The notes under the pieces were generated by a model. It was not told the origin of the DNA, searched no databases, and worked only from the letters and a program-made list of their open reading frames with translations. Positions 1 to 13,959 of a DNA stretch of 64,000 nt are shown piece after piece (within the stretch, counting starts at the first letter, position 1; each line of letters begins with the position of its first letter). The stretch is taken from positions 24,315,119 to 24,379,118 of the forward strand of contig JARWKL010000008.1 of the NCBI GenBank assembly GCA_029961685.1, in the 5' to 3' direction. Source of the DNA: Aristolochia californica. Taxonomy: Eukaryota; Streptophyta; Magnoliopsida; Piperales; Aristolochiaceae. The position numbers and the translations under genes are program-made.

Positions 1-1859
1 TCTCCGATTTTGTCGTAAATAAAAAACATAAGGCAAATAGATCATTACAAAATGAAATTTTTTGACTTTATGTATGCATAAACTTTTGAAAAAAATAATA
101 AATGGAAGTGAAGAAAATTTTTTCACTCACCAAAAATGAACACTAAAGTTTTGTTACCCATGTTTGGGAAATTTCACTAGTACAACCCCTAGTAGCTTGG
201 TGTAATTTTTTAAGAAAGTGATTTCTAATTGATCCTAACATGTTTTACATGTGGGGGATATGGATGCCAGAAACATGTTGAAGATGCTAAAGACCTAATG
301 ATCCAAAAATTTCAAGCAGTAGAAAAAGTTGAATTCTCGTTAATGTGTGGACCGGAGCTTAACAACCCACTTTTTGCCTATTTTACAAAAAGGGGACCTA
401 AATATCATAGATCATCGTGAATGTTTTGATCGATTAATGATGTGTTACTGCTATAATTTTAGTTAGAAATGACTTATGGTTTGGGAGTCAACACTTAGAT
501 CAAAATGCCTCCCCCCTCTTCCGACGATTGCGAAACCCAAAACATATAAAAAAACTAAAAGAGTTTACAATCCATAAAAATATGCAGATACTTTTTGGAA
601 CTATCTCTCTCGGCATTTGTGCATTTCCATTGTGGATGTTCAATTTTTTTTCTAATCTATACTTGAATTTTCACTCTCCCTTTTTTGTCATAAATAAAAA
701 ACATGTATCAAATATATCATAACAAAATGAAAATTTTACAGTTTACGTATGCAAAAAAATTTGAAAAAAATAATAAATGTAAGTGAAGAAAATTTTTTCA
801 CGCACAAAAAATGAACACCAAAGTTTTGTTACCCATGATTGGGAAATTCCACTAGTACAACCCCTAGTAGCTTGGTAGAATTTTATAAGAAAGTGATTTC
901 TAATTGATCCTAAAATGTTTTACATGTGGGGGATATGGATGCCAGAAACATGTTGAAGATGCTAAAGACCTAATGATCCAAAAATTTCAAGCAGTAGAAA
1001 AAGTTGAATTCTCGTTAATGTGTGGACCAGAGCTTAACAACCCACTTTTTGCCTATTTTACAAAAAGGGGACCTAAATATCATAGATCATCGTGAATGTT
1101 TTGATCGATTAATGATGTGTAACGGGTATAATTTTAGTTAGAAATGACTTACAGTTTGGGAGTCAACACTTAGATAAAGATGCCACCCCACTCTTCCGAT
1201 GAATGTGTAACACAAAATATATAAAAAAAACTAAAAGAGTTTACAATCCAAAAAAAATCACAGATACGTTTTGGAACTATCTCTCTCGGCATTTCTGCAT
1301 TTCCATATTGGATGTTCAATTTTTTTTCTAATCCAAACTTGTGTTTTCACTCTCCCATTTTTGTCGTAAACAAAAAAGATAAGACAAATAGATCACAACA
1401 AAGTGAAAATTTTAGATTTTAAGGATGGAAAAAAATACTAAAACAATAATAAATGTACGTGAAGAAAATTTTTTCACGCCCCAAAAATGAACACCAATCT
1501 TTTGTTACCCATGTCTTGGAAATACCACTAGTACAACACCTAGTAGCTTGGTGGAATTTTACAAGAAAGAGATTTCTAATTGATCCTAACATGTTTTAAA
1601 TGTAGTGGATAAGCATGCTAGAAACATGTTGAAGATGCTAATGACCTAATGATCCAAAAATTTCAAGGCGTAGAAAAAGTTGAATTCTCAAGTTAACGTG
1701 TAGACCAGAGCCTAACAACCCACTCTTTGCCTATTTTACAAAAAGCAGACCTAACAATCATAGATCCTCGTGAATGTTTTGATCGATTATTGATGTGTAA
1801 CGACTATAATTTTAGTTAGAAATGACTTATGGTTTGGAGGTCACCCCTTAGATAAAAAT

Positions 1860-2100
1860 GCCTCCCCCCTCTTCTGATGATTGTGACCTAATGATCCACC
1901 AATTTTAAGTAGTAGAAAAAGTTGAATTCTCAAGTTAATGTGCGGACCAGAGCCTAACAACCCACTTTTTGCCTATTTTACAAAAAATGGACCTAACAAT
2001 CATAGATCATCGTGAATCTTTTGATCGATTAATGATGTGTAACGGGTATAATTTTAGTAAAAATGACTTATGGTTTGGGAGTTAACACTTAGATAAAAAT
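1860..2100. repeat. Truncated satellite monomer (241 bp)
   Basis: At about 1885-1887 the sequence jumps from the C-rich landmark region (…GATGATTGTGA) straight into the CCTAATGATCC segment that normally lies about 435 bp further along the monomer. This is an internal deletion with only 2-3 bp of shared sequence at the join. The same join occurs at about 13744, so it predates the 6-kb duplication. Confidence 0.9.
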
Positions 2101-5100
2101 GCCTCCCCCCTCTTTGGATGATTGTGAAACACAAAATATATCAAAAAACTAAAAGAGTTTACAATCCTTAAGAAATCACAGATACTTTTTGGAACTATCT
2201 CTCTCAGCATTTGTGCATTTCCATTTTGGATGTGCAATTTTTTTTCTAATCCATACTTGAGTTTTCACTCTCCCATTTTTGTCGTAAACAAAAAAGATAA
2301 GACAAATAGATCACAACAAAGTGAAAATTTTAGAATTTAAGGATGCAAAAAAATTTTAAAACAATAATAAATGTAAGTGAAGAAAATTTTTTCACGCCCA
2401 AAAAATGAACACCAAACTTTTGTTACTCATGTCTTGGAAATACCACTAGTACAACACCTAGTAGCTTGGTGGAATTTTATAAGAAAGCGATTTCTAATTG
2501 ATCCTAACATGTTTTAAATGTGGTGGATATGCATGCCAGAAACATGTTGAAGATGCTAATGACCTATTGATACAAAAATTTCGAGTAGAAAAAGTTGAAT
2601 TCTCTAGTTAACGTGTAGACCAGAGCCTAACAACCCACTCTTTGCCTATTTTACAAAAAGCGGACCTAACAATCATAGATCCTCGTGAATGTTTTGATCG
2701 ATTAATGATGTGTAACGGCTATAATTTCAGTTAGAAATGACTTATGGTTTGGAGGTCACCCCTTAGATAAAAATGACTCCCCCCTCTTTTGATGATTGTG
2801 AAACACAAAATATATAAAAAAACTAAAAGAGTTTACAATCCTTAAAAAATCATAGATTCTTTTTGGAACTATCTCTCTCGGCATTTGTGCATTTCCATTT
2901 TGGATGTCTAATTTTTTTTCTAATCCAAACTTGAGTTCTCACTGTCCCATTTTTTTCATAAACAAAAAATATAAGACAAAAAGATCACACCAAAATAAAA
3001 ATTTTAGAGTTTATGTATGCAAAACGATTTGAAAATAATAATAAATGTAAGGGAAGAATTTTTTTCACGCACCAAAAATGAACACCGAAGTTTTGTTACC
3101 CATGTTTGGAAAATTTCACTAGTACAACCCTTAGTAGCTTGGTGGAATTTTGTAAGAAAGAGATTTCTTATTGCTCCTAACATGTTTTATATTTGGTGGA
3201 TATGCATGCCAGAAACATGTTGAAGATGCTAATGACCTAATGATCCACAAATTTTAAGTAGTACAAAAAGTTGAATTCTCAAGTTAACATGTGAACCAGA
3301 GCCTAACAATCCACTTTTTGCCTATTTTACAAAAAGTGGACCTAACAATCATAGATCATCGTGAATGTTTTGATCGATTAATGATGTGTAACGGGTATAA
3401 TTTTAGTTAGAAATGACTTACGGTTTGGGAGTCAACACATAGTTAAAAATGCCTCCCCCCTCTTCCGATGAATGTGTAACCCAAAATATATAAAAAAACT
3501 AAAAGATTTTACAATCCAAAAAAAATCACAGAAATTTTTTGGCACTATCACTCTCGGCATTTCTGCATTTCCATATTAGATGTTCAATTTTTTTTCTAAT
3601 CCAAACTTGTGTTTTCACTCTCCCATTTTTTTCATAAACAAAAAAGATAAGACAAATAGATCTCAACAAAATAAAAATTTTAGAGTTTATGTGTGCAAAA
3701 AAATTTGAAAATAATAATAAATGTACGTGAGGAAAAAATTTTCACGCACCAAAAATGAACGCCAAAGTTTTGTAACTAATGATTGGGAAATTCCACTAGT
3801 ACAACCCCTAGTAGCTTGGAGGAATTTTATAAGAAAGAGATATATAATTGATCCTAACATGTTTTAAATGTGGTGGATATGCATGCAAGAAACATGTTGA
3901 AGATGCTAATGACCTAATGGTCCAAAAAATTCAAGGAGTAGAAAAAGTTGAATTCTCAAGTTAACGTGTGGACGAGAACCTAACAACCCACTTTTTGCTT
4001 ATTTTAAAAAAAGTGAACCTAACAACCATAGATCGTCGTGAATGTTTTGATCTATTAATGATGTGTAACGGCTATAATTTTAGTTAGAAATGACTTATGG
4101 TTTACGAGTCAACACTTAGATAAAAATGCCTCCCCCCTCTTCCGATGATTGTGAAACCCAAAATATATAAAAAACCTTAAAGAGTTTACAATCCTTAAAA
4201 AATCACAGATACTTTTTGGAACTATCTCTCTTAGCATTTGTGCATTTCCATTTTGGATGTCCGATTTTTTTTCGAATCCAAACTTGAGTTTTCACTCTCC
4301 CATTTTTGTCGTAAACAATAAAGATAAGACAAATAGATGACAACAAAATGAAAATATTAGAGTTTATGGATGCAAAAAAAATTTAAAACAATAATAAATG
4401 TAAGGGAAGAAAAAATTTTCATGCGCAAAAAATTATCGCCAAAGTTTGGTTACCCATGTCTAGGAAATTCCACTAGTACAACCCCTAGTAGATCGGTGGA
4501 ATTGTATAAGAAAGAGATTTCTAATTGTTCCTAAAATGTTTTAAATGTGATGGATATGCATGCCAGAAACATGTTGAAGATGCTAATGACCTAATGATCC
4601 AAAAATTTCAAGGAGTAGAAAAAGTTGAATTCTCAAGTTAATGTGTAGACCAGAGCCTAACAACCCACCTTTTGCCTATTTTACAAAAAGCGGACCAAAC
4701 AATCACAGATCATGATGAATTTTTTGATCGATTAATGATGTGTATCGGCTAATTTTAGTTAGAAATGACTTATGATTTGGGAGTCAACATTTAGATAAAA
4801 CTGCCTTCCCCCTCTTCCGACGATTGCGAAACCCAAAATATATAAAAAAGCTAAAAGAGTTTAAAATCCTTAAAAATCACAGATAGTTTTTGGAACTATC
4901 GCTCTCGGCATTTGTGAATTTCCATTTTGGATGTTCAATTTTTTTTCTAATCCATTATTGGGTTTTCACCCTCCCATTTTTGTTGTAAAAATAAATAAAT
5001 AAAACAAATAGATCACAACAAAATGAAAACTTTAGAGTTTATGTATGCAAAAAAATTTTAAAAAAATAATAAATAAAAGTGAAGAAATTTTTTTCACGCA

Positions 5101-5273
5101 CCAAAAATGAACACAAAAGTTTTGTAACCCATGTTTGGGAAATTCCACTAGTACAACCCCTAGAAGCTTGGTGGATTTTTTTAAGAAAGAGATTTCTAAT
5201 TGATCCTAATATGTTTTAAATGTGGTGGATATGCGTGGCAGAAACATGTTGAAGATGCTAATGACCTACTGAT

Positions 5274-5573
5274 CCAAGAATTTCAAGGAGTAGAAAAAGT
5301 TGAATTCTCAAGTTAACGTGTGGACCAGAGCCTAACAACCCACTTTTCCCTATTTGACAAAAAGCGGACCTAACAAACATAGATCATCGTGAATGTTTTG
5401 ATCGATTAATGATGTGTAACGAGCCAAGAATTTCAAGGACTAGAAAAAGTTGAATTCTCAAGTTAACGTGTGGATGAGAGCCTAACAACCCACTTTTTCC
5501 CTATTTGACAAAAAGCGGACCTAACAAACATTGATCATCGTGAATATTTTGATCGATTAATGATGTGTACCGG
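5274..5573. repeat. 150-bp tandem duplication inside a monomer
   Basis: A stretch starting CCAAGAATTTCAAGGA at 5274 is repeated in tandem from 5424 (CCAAGAATTTCAAGGAC), making this monomer 827 bp long. The join reads GATGTGTAACGAGCCAAGAA. The same structure is present at 17135-17436. Confidence 0.9.
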
Positions 5574-6794
5574 CTATAATTTTATTTAGAAATGACTTAT
5601 GGTTTGGGAGTCAAAACTTAGATAAAAATGCCTCCCCCCTCTTTCTATGATTGTGAAACCCAAAATATATAAAAAAACTAAAAGAGTTTACAATCCTTAA
5701 AAAATCACAGATACTTTTTGGAACTATCTCTCTCAGTATTTTTACATTTCCATTTTGGATGTTCAATTTTTTTTCTAATCCAAACTTGATTTTCCACTCT
5801 CTCATTTTTGTCGTAAACAAAAAAGATAAGGCAAATAGATCACAACGAAATGAAATTTTTTTTGTTTATGAATGAAAAAAAAAATTGAAATCATTAATAA
5901 ATGTAAGGGAAGAAAATTTTTTCATGCACCAAAAATGAACACCAATGTTTTATTACCCATGTTTGGGAAATTCCACTAGTACAACCCCTAGTAGCTTGGT
6001 GGAATTTTTTAAGAAAGAGATTTCTAATTGATCCTTACATGTTTTAAATGTGGTGGATATGCATGCCAGAAACATGTTGAAGATGCTAATGACCTACTGA
6101 TCCTAAAATTTCAAGGAGTAGATAAAGGTGAATTCTCAAGTTAACGTGTGGACAAGAGCCTAACAACCCACATTTTGCCTATATAAAAAAAAGTGAACCT
6201 AACAATCATAGATCATCATTAAATTTTTGATAGATTAATTAAGTGTAACAGCTATAATTTTAGTTAGAAAAGACATATGGTTTGAGAGGCAACAGTTAGA
6301 TAAAAATGCCTCCCCTCTCTTCCGATGATTGCGAAACCCAAAATATTTAAAAAAAATAAAAGAGTTAACATTCCTTAAAAAATCAAAGATATTTCTTGGA
6401 ACTATCCCTTTCAGCATTTGTGCATTTCAGTTTTTGATGTTCAATTTTTTTTTAATCCAAACTTGAGTTTTCACTCTCCCATTTTTGTCGTAAACAAAAA
6501 AGATAAGGCAAATAGATCACAACAAAATGAAAAATTTTGATTTTATGTATGAAAAAAAATTTGAAAACAATAATAAATATAAGTGAAGAAAAACTTTTCA
6601 CACACAAAAAATGAACACCAAAGTTTTGTTACCCAAGTTTGGGAAATTCCACAAGTACAACCCCTAGTAGCATGGTGGAATTTTATAAGAAAGAGATTTC
6701 TAATTGATCCTAACATGTTTTAAATGTGGTGGATATGCATGCCAAAAACATGTTGAAGATGCTAATGACCTAGTGATCCAAAACTTTCAAGGAG

Positions 6795-7640
6795 TAGAAA
6801 AAGTTAAATTCTCAAGTTAACGTGTCGACCAGAGCCTAACAACCATCTTTTTGCGTATTTTCCAAAAAGCGGACTTAACAATTATAGATCATCGTGAATG
6901 TTTTTGATCAATTAATGATGTGTAACGACTATAATTTTAGTTAGAAATGACTTATGGTTTGGGAGTCAACACTTTGATAAAAAAGACTCCCCCCTTTTCC
7001 GACGATTGCGAAACCCAAAATATATAAAAAAACTCAAAGAGTTTACAATCCTTAAAAAATCACAGATATTTTTTGGAACTATCTCTGTCAGCATTTGTGA
7101 ATTTCCATTTTGGATGTTAAATGTTTTTTCCAATCCAAACATTAGCTTTCACTCTCCCATTTTTGTCGTAAACGAAAAACATAAGGCAAATAGTTCACAA
7201 CAAAATGAAAACTTCAGAGTTGATGTATGAAAAAAATTTGAAAAAAATAATAAATGTAAGTGAAGAAAAATTTTTCCCGCACCAAAAATGAACACCAAAG
7301 TTTTGTGACCCATATTTGGGAAATTCCACTAGTAGAAACCACTAGTAGCTTGGTGGAATTTTATAAGAAAGAGAATTCTAATTGATCTTAACATGTTTTA
7401 AATGTGGTGGATATGCATGCCAGAAACATGTTGAAGATGCTAATGACGTAATGAATCAAAAATTTCAAGGAGTAGAAAATGTTGAATTCTCAAGTTAACG
7501 TGTGGACCAGAGTCTAACAACCGACTTTTTGCCCATTTTACAAAATGCGGACCTAACAATCATAGATCATCGTGAATGTTTAGATCGAATAATGATGTGT
7601 AATAACTATAATTTTAGTTAGAAATGACTTATGGTTTGGG
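6795..7640. repeat. Dimer-type higher-order segment, copy 1
   Basis: It shares private variants with 8147-8990, two monomers downstream (offset about 1352 bp): GTTAAATTCTCAA, CGTGTCGAC, TTTTTGCGTATTTT, ACAATTATAGATC, TTTTGTGACC, AATGAATCAAAAATTTC and AGAGTCTAACAACC. These variants are absent from the monomer between them. Confidence 0.75.
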
Positions 7641-8146
7641 AGTCAACACTTAGATTAAAATGCCTCCCTCCTCTTCCGATGATTGGGAAAATGAAAATAT
7701 ATAAAAAAACTAAAAGTTTTTATGATCCTTAAAAATCATAGATTCTTTTTGGAACCATCTCTCTCAGAATTTGTGCAATTAAGTTTTTAACGTTCAATTT
7801 TTTTTCTCATCCAAACTTGAGTTTTCACTCTCCCATTTTTGTCGTAAACAAAAAAGATAAGGCAAATAGATGACAACAAAATGAAAAATTTTGAGTTTAA
7901 GTATGCAAAAAATTTTTAAAAAAAACTAAATATAAGTGTGGAAAAAATTTTCACACACCAAAAATGAACACCAAAGTTTTGTTGCCCCTGTTAGGGAAAT
8001 TCCACTAGTACAACCCCTAGTAGCTTGGTGGAATTTTATAAGAAAGAGATTTCTAAAAGATCCTAAAATGTTTTAAATGTGGTGGATATGCATGCCAGAA
8101 ACATGTTGAAGACTCTAATGACCTAATGATCCAAAAATTTCGAGTA

Positions 8147-8990
8147 GAAAAAGTTAAATTCTCAAATAAACGTGTCGACTAGAGCCTAACAATCCACTTT
8201 TTGCGTATTTTTCAAAAAGTAGACCGAACAATTATAGATCATCGTGAATATTTTGATCGATTAATGATGTGTAACGGTTATAATTTTAGTTAAAAATGAC
8301 TTATGGTTTGGGAGTCAACACTTAGATAAAAAAGCCTCCACCCTCTTCCGACGATTGCGAAACCCATAATATCTAAAAAAAACTAAAAGAGTTTACTATC
8401 CTTAAAAAATCACAGATACTTTTTTGAAATATCTCTCTCGGCATTTGTGAATTTCTTTTTTGGATGTTCAATTTTTTTTCTAATCCAAACTTGAGTTTTC
8501 ACTTTCCCATTTTTGTCATAAACGAAAAACAGAAGGGAAATAGATCTTAACAAAATGAAAACATTAGAGTTGATGTATGAAAAAAAATTTGAAAAAAAAA
8601 ATAAATGTAAGTGAAGAAAATTTTTTCACCCACCAAAAATGAACACCAAAGTTTTGTGACCGATATTCGGGAAATTCCACTAGTACAACCACTAGTAGCT
8701 TGGTGGAATTTTAAAAGAAAGAGAATTTTAATTGATCCTAACATGTTTTAAATGTGGTGGATATGCATGCCAAAAACATGTTGAAGATGCTAATGACCAA
8801 ATGAATCAAAAATTTCAAGGACTAGAAAATGTTGAATTCTCAACTTAACGTGTGGACCAGAGTCTAACAACCCACTTTTTACCTATTTTACAAAAAGCGA
8901 GCCTAACAACCATAGGTCATCGTGAATTTTCTAATCGATTAATGATGTGTAACGGCTATAATTTTAGTTAGAAATGACTTATGGTTTGGG
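8147..8990. repeat. Dimer-type higher-order segment, copy 2
   Basis: Partner of 6795-7640, carrying the same private variants at an offset of about 1352 bp. It points to an old two-monomer unit, now diverged. Confidence 0.75.
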
Positions 8991-9015
8991 AGTCAAATCT
9001 TAGATAAAAATGCCT

Positions 9016-9026
9016 CCCCCCCCCCC
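9016..9026. repeat. Expanded C tract (C11) in the monomer landmark
   Basis: Most monomers have C5-C6 at this point. Here the tract is 11 C, then A, then CCC. It is an ordinary slippage expansion. Confidence 0.9.
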
Positions 9027-12000
9027 ACCCCTCTTCTGATGATTGTGAAACACAAACTATATAAAAAAACTAAAAGAGTTTACAATCCTTAAAAAATCAC
9101 AGATACTTTTTGGAACTATTTCTCTTGGCATTTGTGCATTCCATTTTGGATGTTCAATTTTTTTTCTAATCCAAACTTGAGTTCTCACTGTCCCATTTTT
9201 GTCGGAAAAAAAAAATATAAGGCAAATAGATCACACCAAAATGAAAATTTTAGAGTTAATGTATGCAAAAAAATTTGAATACAATAATAAATGTAAGTGA
9301 GGAAAGTTTTTTCACGCACAAAAAATGAACACCAAAGTTTTGTTACCCATGTTTGGGAAATTCCACTAGTACAACCCCTAATAGCTTGGTGGAATTTTGT
9401 AAGAAAGAGATTTCTAATTGATCCTAACATATTTTAAATGTGGTGGATATGCATGCCAGAAACATGTTGAAGATGCTAATGACCTAATGATCGAAAAATT
9501 TTAAGTAGTAGAAAAAGTTGAATTCTCAAGCTAACATGTGGACCAGAGCCTAACAACCCACTTTTTGCCTATTTTACAAAAAGCGAACCTAACAATCATA
9601 GATCATCGTGAATGTTTTGATCGATTAATGATGTGTAATGGCTATAATTTTAGTTAGAAATTAATTATGGTTTGGGAGTCAACACATAGATAAAAATTCC
9701 TCCCCCCACTTCCGATGATTGTGAAACCCAAAATAAATAACAAAACTAAAAGCGTTTACTATCCTTAAAAAATCACAGATACTGTTTGGAACTATCTCTC
9801 TCAGCATTTGTGCATTTCCATTTTGGATGTCCAATTTTTTTTCTAATCCAAACTTGAGTTTTCCCTCTACCATTTTTGTTGTAAACAAAAAAGATAAGGA
9901 AAATAGATCACCACAAAATGAAAATTTTAGAGTTTATGAATGCCAAAAAATTTGAAAACAATAACAAATGTAAGTGTAAATTTTTTTTTCACGCACCAAA
10001 AATGAACACAAAAGTTTTGTTACCCATGTTTGGGAAATTCCACTAGTACAACCCCTAGTCGCTTAGTCAAATTTTATAAGAAATACATTTCTAATTGATC
10101 CTAATATATTTTAAATGTGGTGGATATGCATGCCAGAAACATGTTGCAGATGCTAATGACCAAATGATCCAAAAATTTCAAGGAGTAGAAAAAGTTGAAT
10201 TCTCAAGTTAACGTGTGGTCAAGAGCCTAACAACCCCCTTTTTGCCTATTTTACAAAAAAGGGACCTAACAGTCATAGATCATCGTGAATGTTTAGATCG
10301 AATAATGATGTGTAACGGCTATAATTTTAGTTAGAAATAACTTATGGTTTGGGAGTCAACACTTAGATTAAAATGCCTCACCCCTCTTCTGATGATTGTG
10401 AAACCCAAAATATATAAAAAAACTAAAAGTGTTTACGATCCTTAAAAAATCATAGATACTTTTTGGAACTATCTCTCTCAAGATTTGTGCATTTCTATTT
10501 TGGATGTTCACGTTTTTTTCTAATCGAAATTTGAGTTTTCACTCTCCTATTTTAGTCGTAACAAAAAATAAAAAGGCAAATCGATCATAACACAATAAAA
10601 ATTTTAGAGTTTATGAATGCAAAAAAATTTGAAAAAAAAATGAAATGTTAGTGAAGAAAATTTTTTCACACACCAAAAATGAACACCAAAGTTTTGTTAC
10701 TCATGTTTGGGAAATTCCACTAGTACAACACCTAGTAGCTTGGTGAAATTTTATTAGAAAGAGATTTCTAGTTGATCCTAACATGTTTTAAATGTGGTGG
10801 ATATGCATGCTAGAAACATGTTGAAGATTCTAATGACTTAATGATCCAAAAATTTCAAGGAGTAGAAAAAGTTGAATTCTCAAGTTAACATGTGCACCCG
10901 AGCCAAACAACCCACTTTTTGCCTATTTTACAAAAAGCGGACCAAAATTTCTTAGATCACCATGAATGTTTTTATCTATTAATGATGTGTAACGGCTATA
11001 ATTTTAGTTAGAAATGACTTATGGTTTGCGAGTCAACACTTAGATAAAAATGTCTCCCCCCTCTTCCGATGATTGCAAAACCCAAAATATATAAAAAAAC
11101 TTAAAGAGTTCACAATCCTTATAAAATCACAGGTAATTTTAGGAACAATCTCTCGCAGCATTTTTGCATTTCCATTTTGTACGTTCAATTTTTTTTCTAA
11201 TCCAAACTTGAATTTTCAGTCTTCGTTTTTTTTCGTAAGACAAAAAGATAAGGCAAATAGATCACAACAAAATGAAAATTTTAGTATTTATGTTTGCAAA
11301 AAAATTTAAAAACAACAATAAATGTAAGTGAAGAAATTTTTTTCACGCGCCAAAAACGAACACCAAAGTTTTGTTACCCATGTTTGCACAATTCCACTAG
11401 TACAACCCCTAGTAGCTTGGTGGAATTTTATAAGAAAGAGATTTCTAATTGATCCTAACATGTTTTAAATGTGGTGGATATGCATGCCAAGAGCATGTTG
11501 AAGATGCTATTGACCTAATGATCCAAAAATTTCAAGACATAGAAAAATTTGAATTCTCAAGTTAACGTGTGGACCAGAGCCTAACAACCCACTTTTTGCC
11601 TATTTTACAAAAAGCGGGCCTAACAATCATAGATCATCGTGAATGTTTTGATCGATTAATGATGTGTAACGGCTAAAATTTTAGTTAGAAATGTGTTATG
11701 GTTTGGGAGTCAACACTTAGATAAAAATGCCTCCTCCCTCTTCCGACGATTGCGAAATCGAAGATATATTAAAAAACTAAAAGAGTTTACAATCCTTAAA
11801 AAATTGCAGATACTTTTTGGAACTATCACTCTCGGCATTTGTACATTTCCATTGTGGATGTTCAATTTTTTTTCTAATCCAAACTTGAGTTTTCAGTCTC
11901 CGATTTTGTCGTAAATAAAAAACATAAGGCAAATAGATCATTACAAAATGAAATTTTTTGACTTTATATATGCAAAAAATTTTGAAAGAAATAATAAATG

Positions 12001-12138
12001 GAAGTGAAGAAAATTTTTTCACTCACCAAAAATGAACACTAAAGTTTTGTTACCCATGTTTGGGAAATTTCACTAGTACAACCCCTAGTAGCTTGGTGTA
12101 ATTTTTTAAGAAAGTGATTTCTAATTGATCCTAACATG

Positions 12139-12192
12139 TTTTAAGAAAGCAGTAGAAAAAAGTGATTTTAAGAAAGCAGTAGAAAAAGTTGA
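12139..12192. repeat. 27-bp tandem duplication at a deletion scar
   Basis: A unit beginning TTTTAAGAAAGCAGTAGAAA occurs at 12139 and again at 12166. It replaces about 90 bp present at the matching place in copy 1 (around 245-330), giving the short 638-bp interval. The segment TTTTTTAAGAAAGTGATTT lies just upstream at about 12103 and resembles the joining sequence, which would fit template switching during replication. Confidence 0.75.
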
Positions 12193-13718
12193 ATTCTCGT
12201 TAATGTGTGGACCAGAGCTTAACAACCCACTTTTTGCCTATTTTACAAAAAGGGGACCTAAATATCATAGATCATCGTGAATGTTTTGATCGATTAATGA
12301 TGTGTTACTGCTATAATTTTAGTTAGAAATGACTTATGGTTTGGGAGTCAACACTTAGATAAAAATGCCTCCCCCCTCTTCCGACGATTGCGAAACCCAA
12401 AACATATAAAAAAACTAAAAGAGTTTACAAACCATAAAAATATGCAGATACTTTTTGGAACTATCTCTCTTGGCATTTGTGCATTTCCATTGTGGATGTT
12501 CAATTTTTTTTCTAATCTAAACTTGAATTTTCACTCTCCCTTTTTTGTCATAAATAAAAAACATGTATCAAATATATCATAACAAAATGAAAATTTTAGA
12601 TTTTACGTATGCAAAAAAATTTGAAAAAAATAATAAATGTAAGTGAAGAAAATTTTTTCACGCACAAAAAATGAACGCCAAAGTTTTGTTACCCTTGTTT
12701 GGGAAATTCCACTAGTACAACACCTAGTAGCTTGGTAGAATTTTATAAGAAAGTGATTTCTAATTGATCCTAACATGTTTTACATGTGGGGGATATGGAT
12801 GCCAGAAACATGTTGAAGATGCTAAAGACCTAATGATCCAAAAATTTGAAGCAGTAGAAAAAGTTGAATTCTCGTTAATGTGTGGACCAGAGCTTAACAA
12901 CCCACTTTTTGCCTATTTTACAAAAAGGGGACCTAAATATCTTAAATCATCGTGAATGTTTTGATTGATTAATGATGTGTAACGGGTATAATTTTAGTTA
13001 GAAATGACTTATGGTTTGGGAGTCAACACTTAGATAAAGATGCCACCCCCCTCTTCCGATGAATGTGTAACACAAAATATATAAAAAAACTAAAAGAGTT
13101 TACAATCCAAAAAAAATCACAGATACGTTTTGGAACTATCTCTCTCGGCATTTCTGCATTTCCATATTGGATGTTCAATTTTTTTTCTAATCCAAACATG
13201 AGTTTTCACTCTCCCATTTTTGTCGTAAACAAAAAAGATAAGACAAATAGATCACAACAAAGTGAAAATTTTAGAGTTTAAGGATGCAAAAAAATATTAA
13301 AACAATAATAAATGTACGTTAAGAAAAATTTTTCACACCCCAAAAATGAACACCAAACTTTGGTTACCCATGTCTTGGAAATACCACTAGTACAACACTT
13401 AGTAGCTTGGTGGAATTTTATAAGAAAGAGATTTCTAATTGATCCTAACATGTTTTAAATGTGGTGGATATGCATGCCAGAAACATGTTGAAGATGCTAA
13501 TGACCTAATGATCCAAAAATTTCAAGGAGTAGAAAAAGTTGAATTCTCAAGTTAACGTGTAGACCAGAGCCTAACAACCCACTCTTTGCCTATTTTACAA
13601 AAAGCGGACCTAACAATCATAGATCCTCGTGAATGTTTTGATCGATTAATGATGTGTAATGGCTATAATTTTAGTTAGAAATGACTTATGGTTTGGAGGT
13701 CACCCCTTAGATAAAAAT

Positions 13719-13959
13719 GCCTCCCCCCTCTTCTGATGATTGTGACCTAATGATCCACCAATTTTAAGTAGTAGAAAAAGTTGAATTCTCAAGTTAACGT
13801 GTGGACCAGAGCCTAACAACCCACTTTTTGCCTATTTTACAAAAAATGGACCTAACAATCATAGATCATCATGAATGTTTTGATCGATTAATGATGTGTA
13901 ACGGGTATAATTTTAGTAAAAATGACTTATGGTTTGGGAGTTAACACTTAGATAAAAAT
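13719..13959. repeat. Truncated satellite monomer (241 bp), second copy
   Basis: Same deletion join as at 1885 (GATTGTGA joined to CCTAATGATCC), here at about 13744-13746. It is shared by descent through the 6-kb duplication. Confidence 0.9.

Larger units (their letters stand above)
1..6030. repeat. Higher-order duplication, copy 1 (about nine monomers)
   Basis: This segment is repeated at 11897-17905 in the same order. Landmark intervals are 675, 678, 241, 674, 676, 677, 675, 827 here and 675, 677, 241, 676, 676, 677, 674, 829 there. Both copies therefore share the same truncated monomer and the same elongated monomer. In two stretches of about 190 bp that I compared by eye (528-722 and 904-1095), only about four bases differ in each. 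Similarity drops to the ordinary monomer level after about 6030. The left end is cut by the window edge, so the true unit may be longer. Confidence 0.93.

Noticed and set aside
229..420. Satellite frame with a Cys/His-rich start (CFTCGGYGCQKH) resembling a zinc finger, also at 904 and 12764
   Set aside because: It is the ordinary monomer segment around ATGTTTTACATGTGGGGGA read in one frame. Other monomers break it with stops, and spacing does not match a standard finger.
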